A stretch of DNA of 64,000 bases from Vanilla planifolia (taxonomy: Eukaryota; Streptophyta; Magnoliopsida; Asparagales; Orchidaceae): the NCBI GenBank assembly GCA_023846275.1, contig CM043875.1, forward strand, positions 24,966,851 to 25,030,850. The letters are read 5' to 3'. The notes beneath the pieces were generated by a model, which searched no databases, had not been told where the DNA came from, and saw only the letters and a list, made by a program, of their open reading frames with translations. Shown here in pieces: positions 24,165 through 37,295 of this stretch. Within the stretch, counting starts at the first letter, position 1. Each line of letters starts with the position of its first letter. A program made the position numbers and the translations under genes.

Positions 24165-27100
24165 CATAATAATAGAAGTCATTCTATTCTACATATATAT
24201 AAACACACTTCATCATATAACTATGAGATAAAAAATAATGCTAGTTTGCATACCTTTCATTTTCATGTTAAAACTCATATTTTATGTAATTATTGTAATT
24301 ATTGTAATAGACATAAATATATTTCTTATGATTGTCTAATTAGGAAATATATTTATTTAAAGATAAATATAAATGAATTCTTAAAAGAACATATTTGAAA
24401 AATATCTTTGTAAAAGTACCTCAATCACACACTACCACAACTGAACTCAAGAAAAAAAGCCTTACCTTATTAGGTGTATGTGATTCACTAGCCAAATGTA
24501 AGTGATTCTTATTTTTAAGATAAATGGTTTCTTAGTAGCTTAATTAGAATTATTCAATATCTCTTTTGGGAAATTAAATAGATCAAGTATCCATATGTAA
24601 CTTGAATATCAAATGTTAGGTTAGAAAACTTCTAAGCTGTGAATATCAAAACTATGATGTTTTTTACTTATTATCATAAAGAACTAGATCAAAATGGTCT
24701 TGTACTTAAATCATTTAGTTGATGATATAAACAATATGAATCTATTTAGAGTATCATTAAAGTCATATACACTTAGTTGAATTAATGATTACATGCAAAC
24801 TAAGTGAAAATATTTTTTGAAATGATGTAAATTATGAATTCAAGAAAAAGAATTTGAAAAATTCAACTTAGAACTTAGGATGTTAGATAATATTCATACA
24901 TGTTAAGCTCTTAGAGAATTTGTTAGAATTTAAAAACATTACCACTAAAAAACCTATAAGAGCTTGTTCATCTAAATCTAATTGATCTTATCCATTCAGA
25001 GAGTATTGGTAAAAACAAATATAGGTTGGTAGTTATAAATGATTTCATTAGATTTATTTGACCTTTTTGTTTGAAACAAAAATGAAGTATTTGAAAAATT
25101 TATAAATTTGATTACTAAGATTGACAAAAAGCATAAGATTATATTAGTCTCCATTATGAGAAATAATGAAAGGAAACTCAAGAATAAATTATTTGATGAT
25201 TTTTGTAAAAAATATTAAGTATTATATACCTTTTCTTCACCTATGAATCCTTAGTAAAATGATGTAAGTGAGAAAAGGAATAAAATCTTACTGGATGCAA
25301 CAAGATTTATGCATAATAAGTATAGTGTTCTCAAATATTTTTAGGTTAAGATAGTTAATACTAACTGTTATGTATTTAATAGAATAATATGTAGAGCTTT
25401 ATTAGATATTTGTCTTTTTGAGTTTATTTATGATAAAAAATTTAAGGTATCTCATTTCTATGTTTGGATACAAATGTTTATTTTAAATAATCGAAAAACG
25501 GATTTAGATAAGTTTGATGTCAAGTTTAAAGAAAAAAATTTAAGATACTAATAGAACATTTAAAGTATACAACAAGAGGACACTAGTTGTAGAAGAGATA
25601 ATTCATGTTACGTTTAAAAAATCTCTTGCTGAAACATATAATAGTCAACATCAAGAATATCAACTTGATGAGCTAGAAGATTTAAGACTAGGAGAAGAAA
25701 AATTGGAGAAATAATTGAAATCAATGAACCAATAAAAAAAATTAGATTGAGAAATAATTGAGATATTCTAAAGATCATCCTAATGAGTTAATATTAAGAG
25801 AGAAAAGTTATGACTAAAAATTCTTTTATTCGTGCAGAATCTGTATTAAACTTTGAAACTTAATTTCATAAAAAATGCTTTTGAAGATGAGTCTTGAATT
25901 GCTACAATAAATGAAGAGTTAGTATAATTTATGAGAAATCAAGTATAGTATTTTATACCTAGGCCAAATAACAAAATAATCATCGGTACAAAATGATTTT
26001 TTAAAAACAAGTTAAATGAGAATGGAGATATTATTAAGAATAAGATTAGATTAATAACCAAAGGCTATTGTCAAGTTGAAAGAGTAAATGGGATGAGACA
26101 ATTGCTCCTATGACTAGACTTGAGACAATTAGGATTTTAATTATGCATGTCACAAAGGTTTTAAATTATACCAAATAGATGTTAAAAATCTATTTTTAAA
26201 TAAATATATAATGAAGAAGAGTATGTTAAATAATCCTCGAGATTTGAGATATATGCTAAGATAGATGATATATACAAACTTAAGAAAACATTTTATGGTT
26301 TAAAATAAGCTCTAAAAACTAGATATAAAAGATTATATATTTTTCTTACTTCAAATGAATTTTGTAAAGACAAGATAGATAGATAATACCATATTTATTC
26401 AAATTTTAGTTGAAAGTCAACTAATATGTCAAGTTTATGTGAAGGACATAATCTTTAGAGCCTTCGATAAAAAGATGTGCATAAAATTTGTTAATTTAAT
26501 AAAGAATGAGTTTAAAATAAATATTATGAGAGAGTCAACCTTCTTCTTAAAACTTTAAGTTAAATAAACAAGCGAGAGAATTTTTATTTCTCAAATCAAA
26601 TATTTGATAAAATTGTCGAAGAAATTTGATTATGAGAACATGAAATAAAAGAAGACTCCTATTAGTATAAGCACTATCATAGATAAATATGAAATAGAAA
26701 AACTTGTTAACACAATTGTTTAGAAATTATATCTCGCAATACAAACAGACCTAATATTGTGTTGGTTTAGATTTGTGTGCGAGATTTCATACTAATCCTA
26801 AAAAAACACCTAAAAGTAGTCAAACATATCTTTAAATATCTTATATGTACTAAAACTCTAGACTTATAGTACCTAAATATGATTCTGGATTTAATTTAAT
26901 AGCCTACACGAATCTGACTTTGCTGATAACATGACCAACAAAAAGAATATCTCCAATACATGCTAATTGATTAGTGTTTTACTAATTTTTGGGCTAGTAG
27001 GAAACAAAATTGTGTGACACAATAAAAAACAAAGGCTATATACATTGCTACAGATAGTTGTGTTACTCAAGTTTTATGAATTAACAACAACTTTTAAATT

Positions 27101-27569
27101 ATGGCTTAGAATTTATTAAAATTTTAATCTTTTATGATAATTCAAAATATAATTTATTTATCTAAGGATCCAACTCAACATTCAAGAACAAAACACAGAG
27201 TTAACATATCACTTCATTAGAGACCATGTGTAGAAGAAAGATATTCAATTATCATTTGTTCTATCTTCTGCCTAATTAGCTGATATTTTTATCAATCTAT
27301 TAGGTATCGAGGTTTTTCAAAGATTTAGAATGAATTTAGATATAATTAACCCCATCGAATGATTACAACAAGGGGAAAAACTACTGTTAGAATTCAAAAA
27401 GAGCATAAGCTAAAATTCTGGGAGAGTATAAGCTATCAATCAGAGGAGCTATAATACTGAATATTATATTACTTTGTTATTTTCATAAAAGTTAACTATT
27501 TGTTATTATATTTTCTTTATATTATATTTTTAATTCTAACATTGGTTTTGTAATCATCAAGAGAGAGAT

Positions 27570-29477
27570 TATTACATCATTTAATGTGATGATCACAAAA
27601 CCACGTTAAATATTAGAAATGTCTTGTTGAGCTTAATATTATTTTAGTTCAATCTTAAAATGTACTGTAGCAGTTTGAGTTTGCTAAAACAAGCAATGTA
27701 ACATTTGACATTGATGGAGATTAAAATCTCAACCTATTAATTTTGGAACCAATAATCAAGCTCTTTATGAAATAGCTAAAAACATCTATATAGATAATAT
27801 GTTAAATCTTTTTTTCTTGTAATTGTAACACTAAGAATCATAATCATAGTTCATATATATTTAAGTTATTTTTTTATGATGCATTAGGTTATATTTGATC
27901 TTAAAAATGAAGTTATTTTAATTTTAAAATATTATTAAAAAATATTTTAAAATAAATAAAAAATAAAAAAATTCAAGCAAGCACCCACTCCTCAGCTGAG
28001 CCTGTAGGCTCAGGCCATGAAGCTCGTAGTATTGAGCACTGGGCTCTGGGGAGCCACAGGTCAAGGGCCAACAGAAACAAAGTCAGATCAAACCCAAGTC
28101 TCAATCATGGTACAAATCTTGCAGTGGCTTAAGTTAAATCAAGTTAGGGCATCACTCCTAAACCAACTTAGGTGTAACGAGTCTAGTTGGACTCGAAAAT
28201 GTTAAGTAATGGGATCAAGTCAAGTCATACCTGTTTATATATGCACACAAGTGTCTTGGGTCATAACCTCTCCCAAGAGCACCCGTGGGCAGCCAACCCC
28301 ATTAGACTGCCATTAGAACGTAGAAGAAATATAATATACCACAAACTTAATATACAATTTGGCAATGTGGCACTAAAAACAACACTATTTTACTTTTGAA
28401 CTGGAACGAATCAATGCCATTCAATCGTGTTTTCGCAATCAAACGGTCACAATCGAGTCCCTCTTTCGAATAGTGGAATTCGTCTAGCTGTCCATCCGAA
28501 AAGTGTTATCGAATGATCACAATTGCAACCGCTTTTCTGAATAGTAGAATCCATCATTACCATCCATTCAATAAGCCCAATTTATCATGATTTGTGTCCG
28601 CCTTTATAAACAGTGCATTTTATCTAGCTGTCTATCCAGAAAGCTCGATCGAATGACTAAGAGCTTCTCTTCCTTTGTGAGTAGTGATCTTATGCATCAT
28701 CACCATCCATCCAACATACGTGATCTAATGATCCAGATCAAATCCTATTGGGATTAGATATAGACCCTTTAATTGATATTTTGATTACATGATGCCTGTT
28801 CCGTCCACCTAGATCGAACGATAACTGTTTGTCGTATTCCATTTATTTCCTACAATGGCTATCTCTCAGGACAGACCATTTCTAACCCTTGAAAGAGTTA
28901 TTTTTGCATGTTTTTATTTAGACTATAAATAGAGATAATTTAACAACATTTACGGACGATGAATCAACTTGAAAAACCCAAATACACTCAAGAAAAGTCC
29001 AAAACCGAGAGCTTCACTTTTGACATGCTTGCAAGAGCTGCGAGTTTCATTTCTTGTTTCTACTGCTCTCCTCTTCAATCATTTTGTATCATTCAAATAA
29101 CATCTATATTAATAATTTGTTGTGTCACTTTTGTTGTAGCCAATTTTTGTGGATTTTGACGTCTCACTAAAACATCAATTTGTACTTGGTTCTCCTACAA
29201 GCTTCACTAAAAGGCAGTGGTTATTAGAAGCCCAATTAGCGATCGAGGATGGATATAGGTACGAGTTTTTGGCCAAACCACCTAAAAAATCTTGATACCC
29301 TTTCTTTATTATTATAAATTATTTTTTCATTTCATCAAACTATCTTCTAAAAACAAATTTTTATTACTAAACATAAAATCTCTTTAATTAAAAAGATTTT
29401 TTGAAATAAAAAAATTTTGTTAAAAGCACAATTCATCACTCCCCTTTTATGCATTGAACGTCATACAATTCACATCA
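27570..29477 (+). repeat. 3' LTR of the Sirevirus-like copia element
   Basis: It opens after the degraded polypurine tract and aligns with 21007-22938. It ends attcacatca at 29477, the same terminus as the 5' LTR. The downstream flank ataat and the upstream flank attat (21002-21006) do not form a clean target-site duplication. Four ~71-bp subrepeats start at 28442, 28513, 28585 and 28653. The 66-codon frame at 28959-29159 lies wholly in the LTR and has no recognised domain. Confidence 0.85.
28442..28725 (+). repeat. Four ~71-bp subrepeats in the 3' LTR
   Basis: Units of 71, 72, 68 and about 73 bases start with (a)acggtcac, atgatcac, atgatttg and atgactaa. Each has a cgcttttctgaatagtg-like core followed by a ccatcc-type end. 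The first unit has no counterpart in the 5' LTR. Confidence 0.65.
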
Positions 29478-32310
29478 ATAATATGATTAAAGACAACTCT
29501 TTTCAAAGTTAAACTTTTCTACAGTTTTGGTTTGAAGACTTTAAAATTATGTCAACTTCTAATCTTAGGTTTTTATTGATTTGTCATTTAAGAAACATTA
29601 AGTTGATTTTTATTTCTATAACTTAATTATTGTTTGCATATTCAAAACACAAGACTCATCTGATATAATTGAGCGAAGCTAATCTTTAAGTAGCTTTAGT
29701 ACAACCATTTTTGTGATTTAAAAGAATTAGTGTTCTTTTGATGTGCCTTAATTTTTCATGCCTAGCTTCCAAAGACATTTTTGTCAATTTTGTGAACTCA
29801 TTGTGCATCAAAATTCTCTTCATACTATAGCTTCAATTAAATAAAATCATAATTGGAAGTATACTAAAAAAGAAGCAATTAAAGCAATTCTATATGCCCT
29901 TAAATGATCAAGAGCATCAATGGGGTGATGACGTTATCCCATACAAAGACTTAACACCACTAGTAGGCCAAAAACTAAAATTTCAAAAAAAAAAAAAAAA
30001 AAGCTCACGAAGTGTTATTGGTAAATCTTATATTGGATATACATTTGTTGAAAAACTAAGTTAATGGCAACTCAAAAACCTTTCAACCAAAAGAAGGGTC
30101 TTAAGAAAAAAAAAAGTCAAAGCTGGCTTGATGGACCTTAGAAAGGAATTTAGATATTACTAATTATGGTAATTGTGGTTGAGCATAAAAATATCCCAAA
30201 TAATACCCCTGATATTTAAGAAGAAATACTCTAGATAACCAAAAAAAACTTCATTTGATCAAAAGTCCTTTGGTGCAAATTACATTTTATATTAATAGGA
30301 TTTCAATATTTTTAAAAATTTGTCTCAAGTATGCCTAAAGTAAGCCCTTCACTAATAAGCATCCTCACTAAGAGCAAATTTGCCCTAAACAATCATTCCA
30401 AGTGCAACATATGCATTACTAGTTTCCAAACAAACGGATCAAGTTTAACAAAAAATTGTCTTCCGTCCAAAAGAATAAAATTGTGGCAAATCATCTTTGG
30501 GAAATGTAAGCTTACCTAAGAAAAAGAGCAAATCAAAGGAAGGCATTTAGGTGCCACTATACGATGCCAAAATAAGATGAGTATACCAATGTATGCCATA
30601 CAATGGGCAATGCCATATGCATTGAAGGATAAAACTAAAAAACATTAAAACATAACATATCGAACATTTGTGGCACAGATTGATGGTTTATCTAAGTCTC
30701 AAAATAATAAACCAATATTCATGATGCTTATTTGTTTCAATTGAATATTTGTATGACATCAATCATCTTAGAAAATTCAAGGCTTAAAAGCTATCTGATT
30801 TTCACAGATTTTTCAACACTGCCACTTGACCTACCATCCCCACTCCCATGAAATAAACCCTAAACATGAATGATTTGCTCTAACATTTGTTCAAAGTATT
30901 TGTCAAAACCCCTGCTGATGTAAAATAAAATTTGGATAGGCTAATCCTTGTAACTTTTCGTTGCAACCTGTTTCTATTAGGTTATTGCCAAATAGATGGA
31001 GCAATTATGATTGGAATTATGTAGGTAAAAAGTAAATACAATATGCCATGAAATCTGTGCAAACTGATTAGGATGCTTACACGAGCATTCGTTAAATTGA
31101 AAGATACATTGATTGGTCAAGGCTATATGAATAACATTGAATTCATTCAAGAGTTTTTACAATTACCGGTGGCTTTGCATCCCATTACCAAGGAAGTAAT
31201 TTACTATGCTGTGCAAATTCTTATAGCACAATGGAAACTATTAGACAAATTTAATAATATTTGTAGAACATCTTATGTTGAATGTTGATTTTATAAGATA
31301 CAAGACATACAAGACACCATGTCACTTGAACATTAGGGCAAGAACCTATATTTGTCCTAATTTCAGGAATGTTTTTGTGAATTATAGAAAAACCCATGCC
31401 CCAACAGTAGTCACCTTTGACAAACAGAATCAAGACAGATAGAAAGTAGTTGTGTATTAGAATATCATGACAATGGTTAACCTTGATCAACAATTGATGC
31501 TTGTTGCAAATTTTTGGCAGGGCATGGCTACAACCAGCATATGCTTAATTAGTTTTGGAACAATGTGAATTTTGTGTGCTAAAAGTAATTAATGTGTGAT
31601 AATTCACATCATATTCAAATGTTTGCTCCATGTGGTATTATAAGCAAGTTAATTTAGTTGATTCTAGATATGCTGATACTGACATCATTTTGACATCCAT
31701 GCATGAGTAGTTACAAAATACAACTTCAGGAACTGCATGACCCCTGACAACCAACACTTACAAACATAGCTGAAAGGGGTTATCCTCAAAGAGTTATTAA
31801 ATGTGTTAAATAATATGAAACTATTCTCATTTAGGGTAAAGAAGAATATTTTACTAACATGTTTTGCATATTATATTGTTAGATGATATAGCAAAGGCAC
31901 TTTCTCAATAGAAGCATAAATCTACAATGGAGCATGAAAACACTATGGTAAGGTGCCCAAGTTCGTGTCCAATTAGGGAATTCATTGGAAAGTGAAGAAA
32001 AGGCGAGAAAAAGTGGAACACATCATCAATTAGATATTGGTAGCCAATGTAAGCACTCTAATAATAATGTAGTTTACAGTAGCTAAGCACATTGTTAAAA
32101 CTACATTACAATGTTCACTTATCACCACAAGCAGTTGGTGATGGAGTTGATTATAGATTTCAAGCCTACTCCATGGACTACCACATATATGAAATTGTTA
32201 CTACATAATTTTTTTTAATTTGGCCATTGATGTAAATGTACTTCAAGCATGTTATTGTAATTAATGTCCTATGCTATACAAAATTTACATATTCAGTTGA
32301 TTTAATTTAT
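29478..32310. other. AT-rich intronic stretch; no gene seen
   Basis: A run of about 18 A lies near 29984-30001. Several short frames are open, for example 31073-31288 plus (71 codons, MLTRAFVKLKDTLIG...), which I could not place in any family. No retroelement pol motif was found. Confidence 0.4.
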
Positions 32311-33231
32311 CAAGTTTATATTAGTTATGTTTGGTCTTAGTCATGACATGTTGTTTGCATTTTTGTATTTTTTAACCTGAACTAAGTTGCTAAATAATCA
32401 AATAAAAATTTAAGTTAAATGTTTCAAATTTGAATTAATAAATAAATAGAATCCTAGATTAAATTTCCTTAACAAAATTGGGTTAAATTATTAATAGAGT
32501 TAACCTAACCCATAATACACATATATACATATATACATATCAAAGAAGAGATATAATAAGAAAACAAAATTTTTAAAGGGTTTCAATTCGGTAAAACTTT
32601 TTGCTCTTTTGTAAGAGCAAGTTTATATTAGTTATGTTTGGTCTTAGTCATGACATGTTGTTTGCATTTTTGTATTTTTTAACCTGAACTAAGTTGCTAA
32701 ATAATCAAATAAAAATTTAAGTTAAATGTTTCAAATTTGAATTAATAAATAAATAGAATCCTAGATTAAATTTCCTTAACAAAATTGGGTTAAATTATTA
32801 ATAGAGTTAACCTAACCCATAATACACATATATACATATATACATATCAAAGAAGAGATATAATAAGAAAACAAAATTTTTAAAGGGTTTCAATTCGGTA
32901 AAACTTTTTGCTCTTTTGTAAGAGCAAGTTTATATTAGTTATGTTTGGTCTTAGTCATGACATGTTGTTTGCATTTTTGTATTTTTTAACCTGAACTAAG
33001 TTGCTAAATAATCAAATAAAAATTTAAGTTAAATGTTTCAAATTTGAATTAATAAATAAATAGAATCCTAGATTAAATTTCCTTAACAAAATTGGGTTAA
33101 ATTATTAATAGAGTTAACCTAACCCATAATACACATATATACATATATACATATCAAAGAAGAGATATAATAAGAAAACAAAATTTTTAAAGGGTTTCAA
33201 TTCGGTAAAACTTTTTGCACTTTTGTAAGAA
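32311..33231 (+). repeat. Three near-identical 307-bp tandem units
   Basis: The unit starts caagtttatattag at 32311, 32618 and 32925, giving an exact 307-base period twice. Units 1 and 2 look identical by eye. Unit 3 differs only in its last bases (gcacttttgtaagaaa for gctcttttgtaagagc). Each contains taacccataatacacatata and a short (tatatacat)n stretch. There is no coding frame. The near-perfect identity contrasts with the decayed transposons around it and points to recent duplication or ongoing homogenisation. A collapsed or expanded assembly is also possible. Confidence 0.95.
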
Positions 33232-34784
33232 AAAAATATGAAAACCTTCACCGTCACCTTGGATAATCCATATGAGTTATAATAAAAGAATTGAACTAAT
33301 CTATCAAAGATGAGAGAGTTAACGGAGAGAGATGATCTAGCTTAACAACTAATTAGAAGAAATCACAAAGCATAAGATCTAAATGACACTCAAAAAGTAT
33401 CATAACATTTGAAACATTTTCCAAAGAAAAATGGAGGAAATTGAAACTTCTATAGCATTCTTAATCCTAGGTGGAAAAGATTGTTGGAAGAAACAATATT
33501 TGGCTAATCATCAAAAGCTATCAAGAATCAACTTAAAAAGAAGGCTAAAACAGAAATAGCACAATGATCAAGAAATCTTCACAAGAAATAAACTCATGAC
33601 TAGACCTTTTCAATGTCCTTAAAGCAATAACGCAAAAACTCTCTTGAGGCATGTTATTATCCTCAAGACCATCCAGGTCTTGAGGTTTCATCCTCAAGGA
33701 ATATTAGGTCTCACAAGCAATTGCAGGAAAAAAAACTCTCCAAACAGCCTATTATCTCTCAAAAGGTCTATCCTTCATTCAAGGTAACATTCCCGATGCA
33801 ATATTATGTCTCTAGCAAAGAAATAACTAAACAAATATATTAAGGAAAACCATTTTCCTCAAGAGTTCTATCCTTGATGTCATCTAGTTTTTGAGACACA
33901 TCCTCCAATCATATCAAGCCAACGTCCTCGCTGTTTGGTTCTCAAGAAATGAAATGTGAAAAACAATAATCTCTCTTGAAAGTAAGTACTATCTTGAGGT
34001 TCTCCCTTAAGGCCATGCAAGCCTCAAAGCCTTTTTTATTTTAAATTTGGATGAAATTGGGTATTGTTCAAATCATCAAAAGGGGTTGAATAGAAGACTA
34101 CCAATGACATAACAAAAATTAATAAATTACCCTTGCTGTTGACGTAAATCCGTTGGTAGATGATGAAAAGGATATTAGGAACTAATTGAGAAAAAAAAAT
34201 CTAGAATTGAAACTAGCTAAGCTTGCTTAGCTTTTTCAAGTTAGTTTACTCTCATCCTTTTTTTCCTCTTAGTCTAGACTTTTTAAGGTTTTGCACACCT
34301 CTTGTCTTTTGGAATTCAAAAGAGCATATTTAACACTATTCAACATCACCTACAAATCAAGAATTTAGTGAACATTTATCTTCTAAACCCACAAAAATCC
34401 AATGCCCCAAAGTGAATTCCATTAATAATTTACCTAAAAGGGAATTAAGATTTGTGAGATAGATCATATAAATGTTTACATCAAAACATCAATCATGGTT
34501 GCAACTAGAAAAAAAGGATGCTAAAGAGCAATCCAAGAAAGAAAAATAAAATGAAAGATGGAAAAAAAAATTCTATAGCATTTGAAAAAAGTTCAACCAA
34601 ATCCACTAGATTGGTGCATAAGTTCAGATTAACTTTAAAATTGTATGGAAGAATCAAACCACACCAATAAAGGTATTGAGGAAATGTCAATGGAATCAAT
34701 TCCTCAAAAAGAAATGAATTCTCTAAGTAGAAGAGAAACATGATGGTTGATTGTTACATAGTATATAATTTTATTAAGAAGTAT
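33232..34784. other. AT-rich stretch with copia-LTR-like phrases; no gene seen
   Basis: Between 33600 and 34030, phrases such as cctcaaga, tatccttga and gaggttt recur. This composition resembles some plant LTRs. I could not set ends or find coding motifs. Confidence 0.3.
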
Positions 34785-36160
34785 TGTAAGACACCAAAAA
34801 TTTTGGGTGACAATACGAAGCATTCCCATGACTACAACAAAGTTTCAAGTAAGAAAGTGACAAGCGAATTTGGCTTTGATGCTAAACTGATCAAGTATAT
34901 GTAAAGAAAGAGAAAATTATAAAGAGAAAAAAGAAAAAAGAAAAAGAAGGGAGAGAGAAAAGTGAAAAGTGAGAGAAAAAAAAAACTAACCTCCTATCAA
35001 TAGTTAACAAGAGAAGTGAAAGTAGACCTCCAACACCGAGTTAAAATGAGAAGGAAAAACTAATCTCCTATCGAGGGTTGAAGAGATAAGATGCACATAT
35101 CTTGCCAATAAAAAATTCAACCCAAATCACTAATTTTAATCCTTATAAAAATCTTATTATGCAAGAAATCATGACATTGAAATTCAAAAACTAATAATTT
35201 TATGTTAATCTTAACAAAATAACCATAAATAGAACAATCTTAAAATTCAAAAAAATAAATAAACAAATATGAAAAATTAAAAATTAAAATTAAATAAATT
35301 AAATAATAAATTTAAATAAAATTAAAACAAAGAAAATTATCCAAATTATTTTAAATGTAAATTTAAAATTTAAATATAAAATAGTAAAACAAGCAAAAGT
35401 GATATTTTTGTCCTACATCAAACTTCCCTTTTTGGAAAAAAACTTATCTTTGAGTTTTATTGTGAAATAAGAAAAAAGAAAATCATCATTGTGAACAGAA
35501 CATGTCAAAGTCACCTATAATACCAAATTAACAGTGGATGAATTTGGCATTGATATCAAAATAATAAAGTGTAAGGAAAGAGAAAGTTTGAAAAAGGAGA
35601 AAAGAAAAAAGAGAAATAAGTTAGAGAAAAAAAAAAGCCAAAATTCTATCAGTGCATGAAGGGAGAAAGAGTAACTACCCTCCTACCATTACTTAAAGAG
35701 GGAAGGAAAATTGATCTTCTACTGAAGGTCAAAGGGAGATGAAAAACCCGACCTTATGTCAAAATATAGGGAGATAAAAAACATGCATGCTAACAATCAA
35801 AAATTTATTCCAAATCACCTATTTTATTCTCCAAAAAAATGCTTACTTGTATAGAAAAGACTGACATTTAAATTCAAAAGTTAACAATTTCATATTATTC
35901 TTAATAAAAAAATTATAATCTAAATAATCCTCAAGTTCAAATCAAATAAATAAGTAATTATAATAAATTTGAAATTAATATTAAATAATTTTAAATAATA
36001 AATTTAAATAAAAAATTAAATTAAAAAATTTATCCAAATGAATTTAAATTCAAATTTAAAATTTAAATTCAAACACATTTAATTTTGAAATTTATAAATT
36101 ATTTTCATAAAAAAATAAAATGAGCAAATTGATACTTTCATCCCACATCAAAAAGTGTGT
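34785..36160 (+). repeat. LTR-like segment with a direct duplication of about 0.6 kb
   Basis: It opens TGTAAGACACCAAAAATTTTG at about 34785, a gypsy-LTR-like start. Two diverged direct copies follow, 34860-35430 and 35535-36156. Both begin gaatttggc(a/t)ttgat (34866 and 35540), pass through a purine-rich gagagaaaa stretch, ctcctatc/ctcctacc and aattcaaa..ctaataattt, and end tcctacatca / tcccacatca (35411 and 36141). They could be an internally duplicated solo LTR or the two ends of a very short element. No coding frame. Confidence 0.5.
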
Positions 36161-37060
36161 CCAAGACTAATTGCATGGAGAGCAATCTACAAAAGAAGCC
36201 ATGAAGGAAACAAGTAGTTTTTTTTGGACTTTCTATGGCAATATTAGTTTTTTTTTTTTTTTTTTGTATGATATTGTTGCTTTCACCAATCTGACAGGTT
36301 TATTATCTAATGCTACTTCTACATATATTAGCCCTCATTTCACAAGGCATACATAACAAGAGGCAAGACATTTGAATGAGATTGTCTTTCAAAATTCAAG
36401 TTTTCATGATGTGTTGAACTTCAAATTAATTGTTTTTATTTAAGTTTTATGAGCCATTCTTTAATATTGTGTATGTTTTATTATGGTTGACAATATCACT
36501 ACAAATTGAACTTTGCTTTATATGTTTAATAACCATATTGCATTGCTGTTTACCTTTTTGGACTGTTAAGTTCGTCAAGATTATATCATGGCCCATTGCA
36601 GTATATTCATGTTGAGATGGACTTTTTTTTAGGTGGGAATAACATGTTATGTTATCATTGCTAGTGGGAAAATAGGTGTTTAAGTTACAGGACTGGAGTG
36701 ATGAACTATTAATGTACCAATAGCACAAGTGGTCAACTGTTAATGCACCATTGAGCTCAAAGCAAAGAATAACGAGAAGAGTATTCTCATCGAAATAACT
36801 ACAGGGCCATCGAGGGTGTCAAAACATCACAAACATTGCCATCTCAACTCATGCATAAGGAGATGAAGGAGAAAAAACTTCTTTGTTTGTACTTATATAT
36901 GGTTATCAGTGAGGCGATATTGAAAATTTATGTTATGCTGTTCATGTCACTGAACGTTACTCTACCTAGACAAAGTTTACTGATAAGGCATCCATTTTAT
37001 ATGTTATTGCTTCACCAAGATTTTATTGCCAAACCTGGACTTCTAATTTTATCGAGTGAT
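36161..37060. other. Stretch downstream of the kinase donor; no gene seen
   Basis: A run of about 17 T lies at 36249-36265. Several 60-90-codon frames occur on both strands without recognisable domains. It is intronic in the kinase model. Confidence 0.4.
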
Positions 37061-37295
37061 CACTAACCATCCCCAACATCACTGCCGTTCAACATCGGCA
37101 CTGGCCACCTTGGCAACAGGGACTATGCTGCAGCGCCGCCAGTAAACTCCGACACTGGTTGGCAAGCCACCAAATAATATTCCACGCCTAACCCGAGTCA
37201 GTTAGCCAAAACATAATTGAGTCCAACTGATAATATCTCTCCGGGTTGCATAACACAACCCCATTGCAAACGATGCCTAAATCGAGAAGACTTAC
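37061..37295 (-). other. GC-richer 5' end of kinase intron 1
   Basis: The stretch is visibly richer in G and C than the neighbouring DNA and continuous in composition with exon 1. On the minus strand it begins gtaagtcttctcg. The exon 1 frame runs 33 codons past the donor (to 37198) without resembling a kinase, which supports splicing at 37296. Confidence 0.6.

Larger units (their letters stand above)
22939..27569 (+). mobile_element. Internal region of a Sirevirus-like Ty1/copia element, coding frames destroyed
   Basis: It lies between two related LTRs. Just after the 5' LTR comes a primer-binding-site-like TGATATCATAAC (22941-22952). Copia landmarks follow in copia order. Integrase at 24940-25430 includes LVHLNLIDLIHSESIGKNKY and LVVINDFIRFI. 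RT begins at about 26050 with KGYCQVERVN, then ETIAPMTRLETIRI. RNase H lies around 26900-27240 and ends in a TQHSRTKH / DIFTK-like stretch at 27170-27290. Before the 3' LTR is caagagagagatt, a degraded polypurine tract. There are dozens of stops and frameshifts, and a microsatellite sits in the gag portion. Placement with Sireviruses rests on the LTR edge, the PBS and the RT box; it is likely, not proven. Confidence 0.8.
11570..37295 (-). other. Inferred 25.7-kb transposon-filled intron 1 of the kinase gene
   Basis: The donor gtaagt at 37290-37295 and the acceptor tttttttttcctcttccag ending at 11570 (minus strand) bound a 25,726-bp interval. Joining them restores an unbroken kinase N-lobe: the phase-1 junction gives ...YDGQDVA-V-KLLDW.... 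Inside lie a minus-strand copia remnant, a plus-strand gypsy remnant, a two-LTR copia element, a 307-bp tandem array and an LTR-like duplication. What is seen is the splice sites, phase and order. That it is spliced in vivo is inferred. The alternative is a gene broken by insertions. Confidence 0.75.

Noticed and set aside
23820..24398. 192-codon plus-strand ORF rich in Tyr, Ile, Val and Met
   Set aside because: Most of it translates a TA/TATG microsatellite; the rest lies in a decayed copia gag area.
28959..29159. 66-codon ORF in the copia 3' LTR
   Set aside because: It lies wholly in an LTR and its counterpart in the 5' LTR is interrupted; no domain.
32311..33231. CRISPR-like array
   Set aside because: The units are contiguous 307-bp copies without spacers, in plant nuclear DNA.
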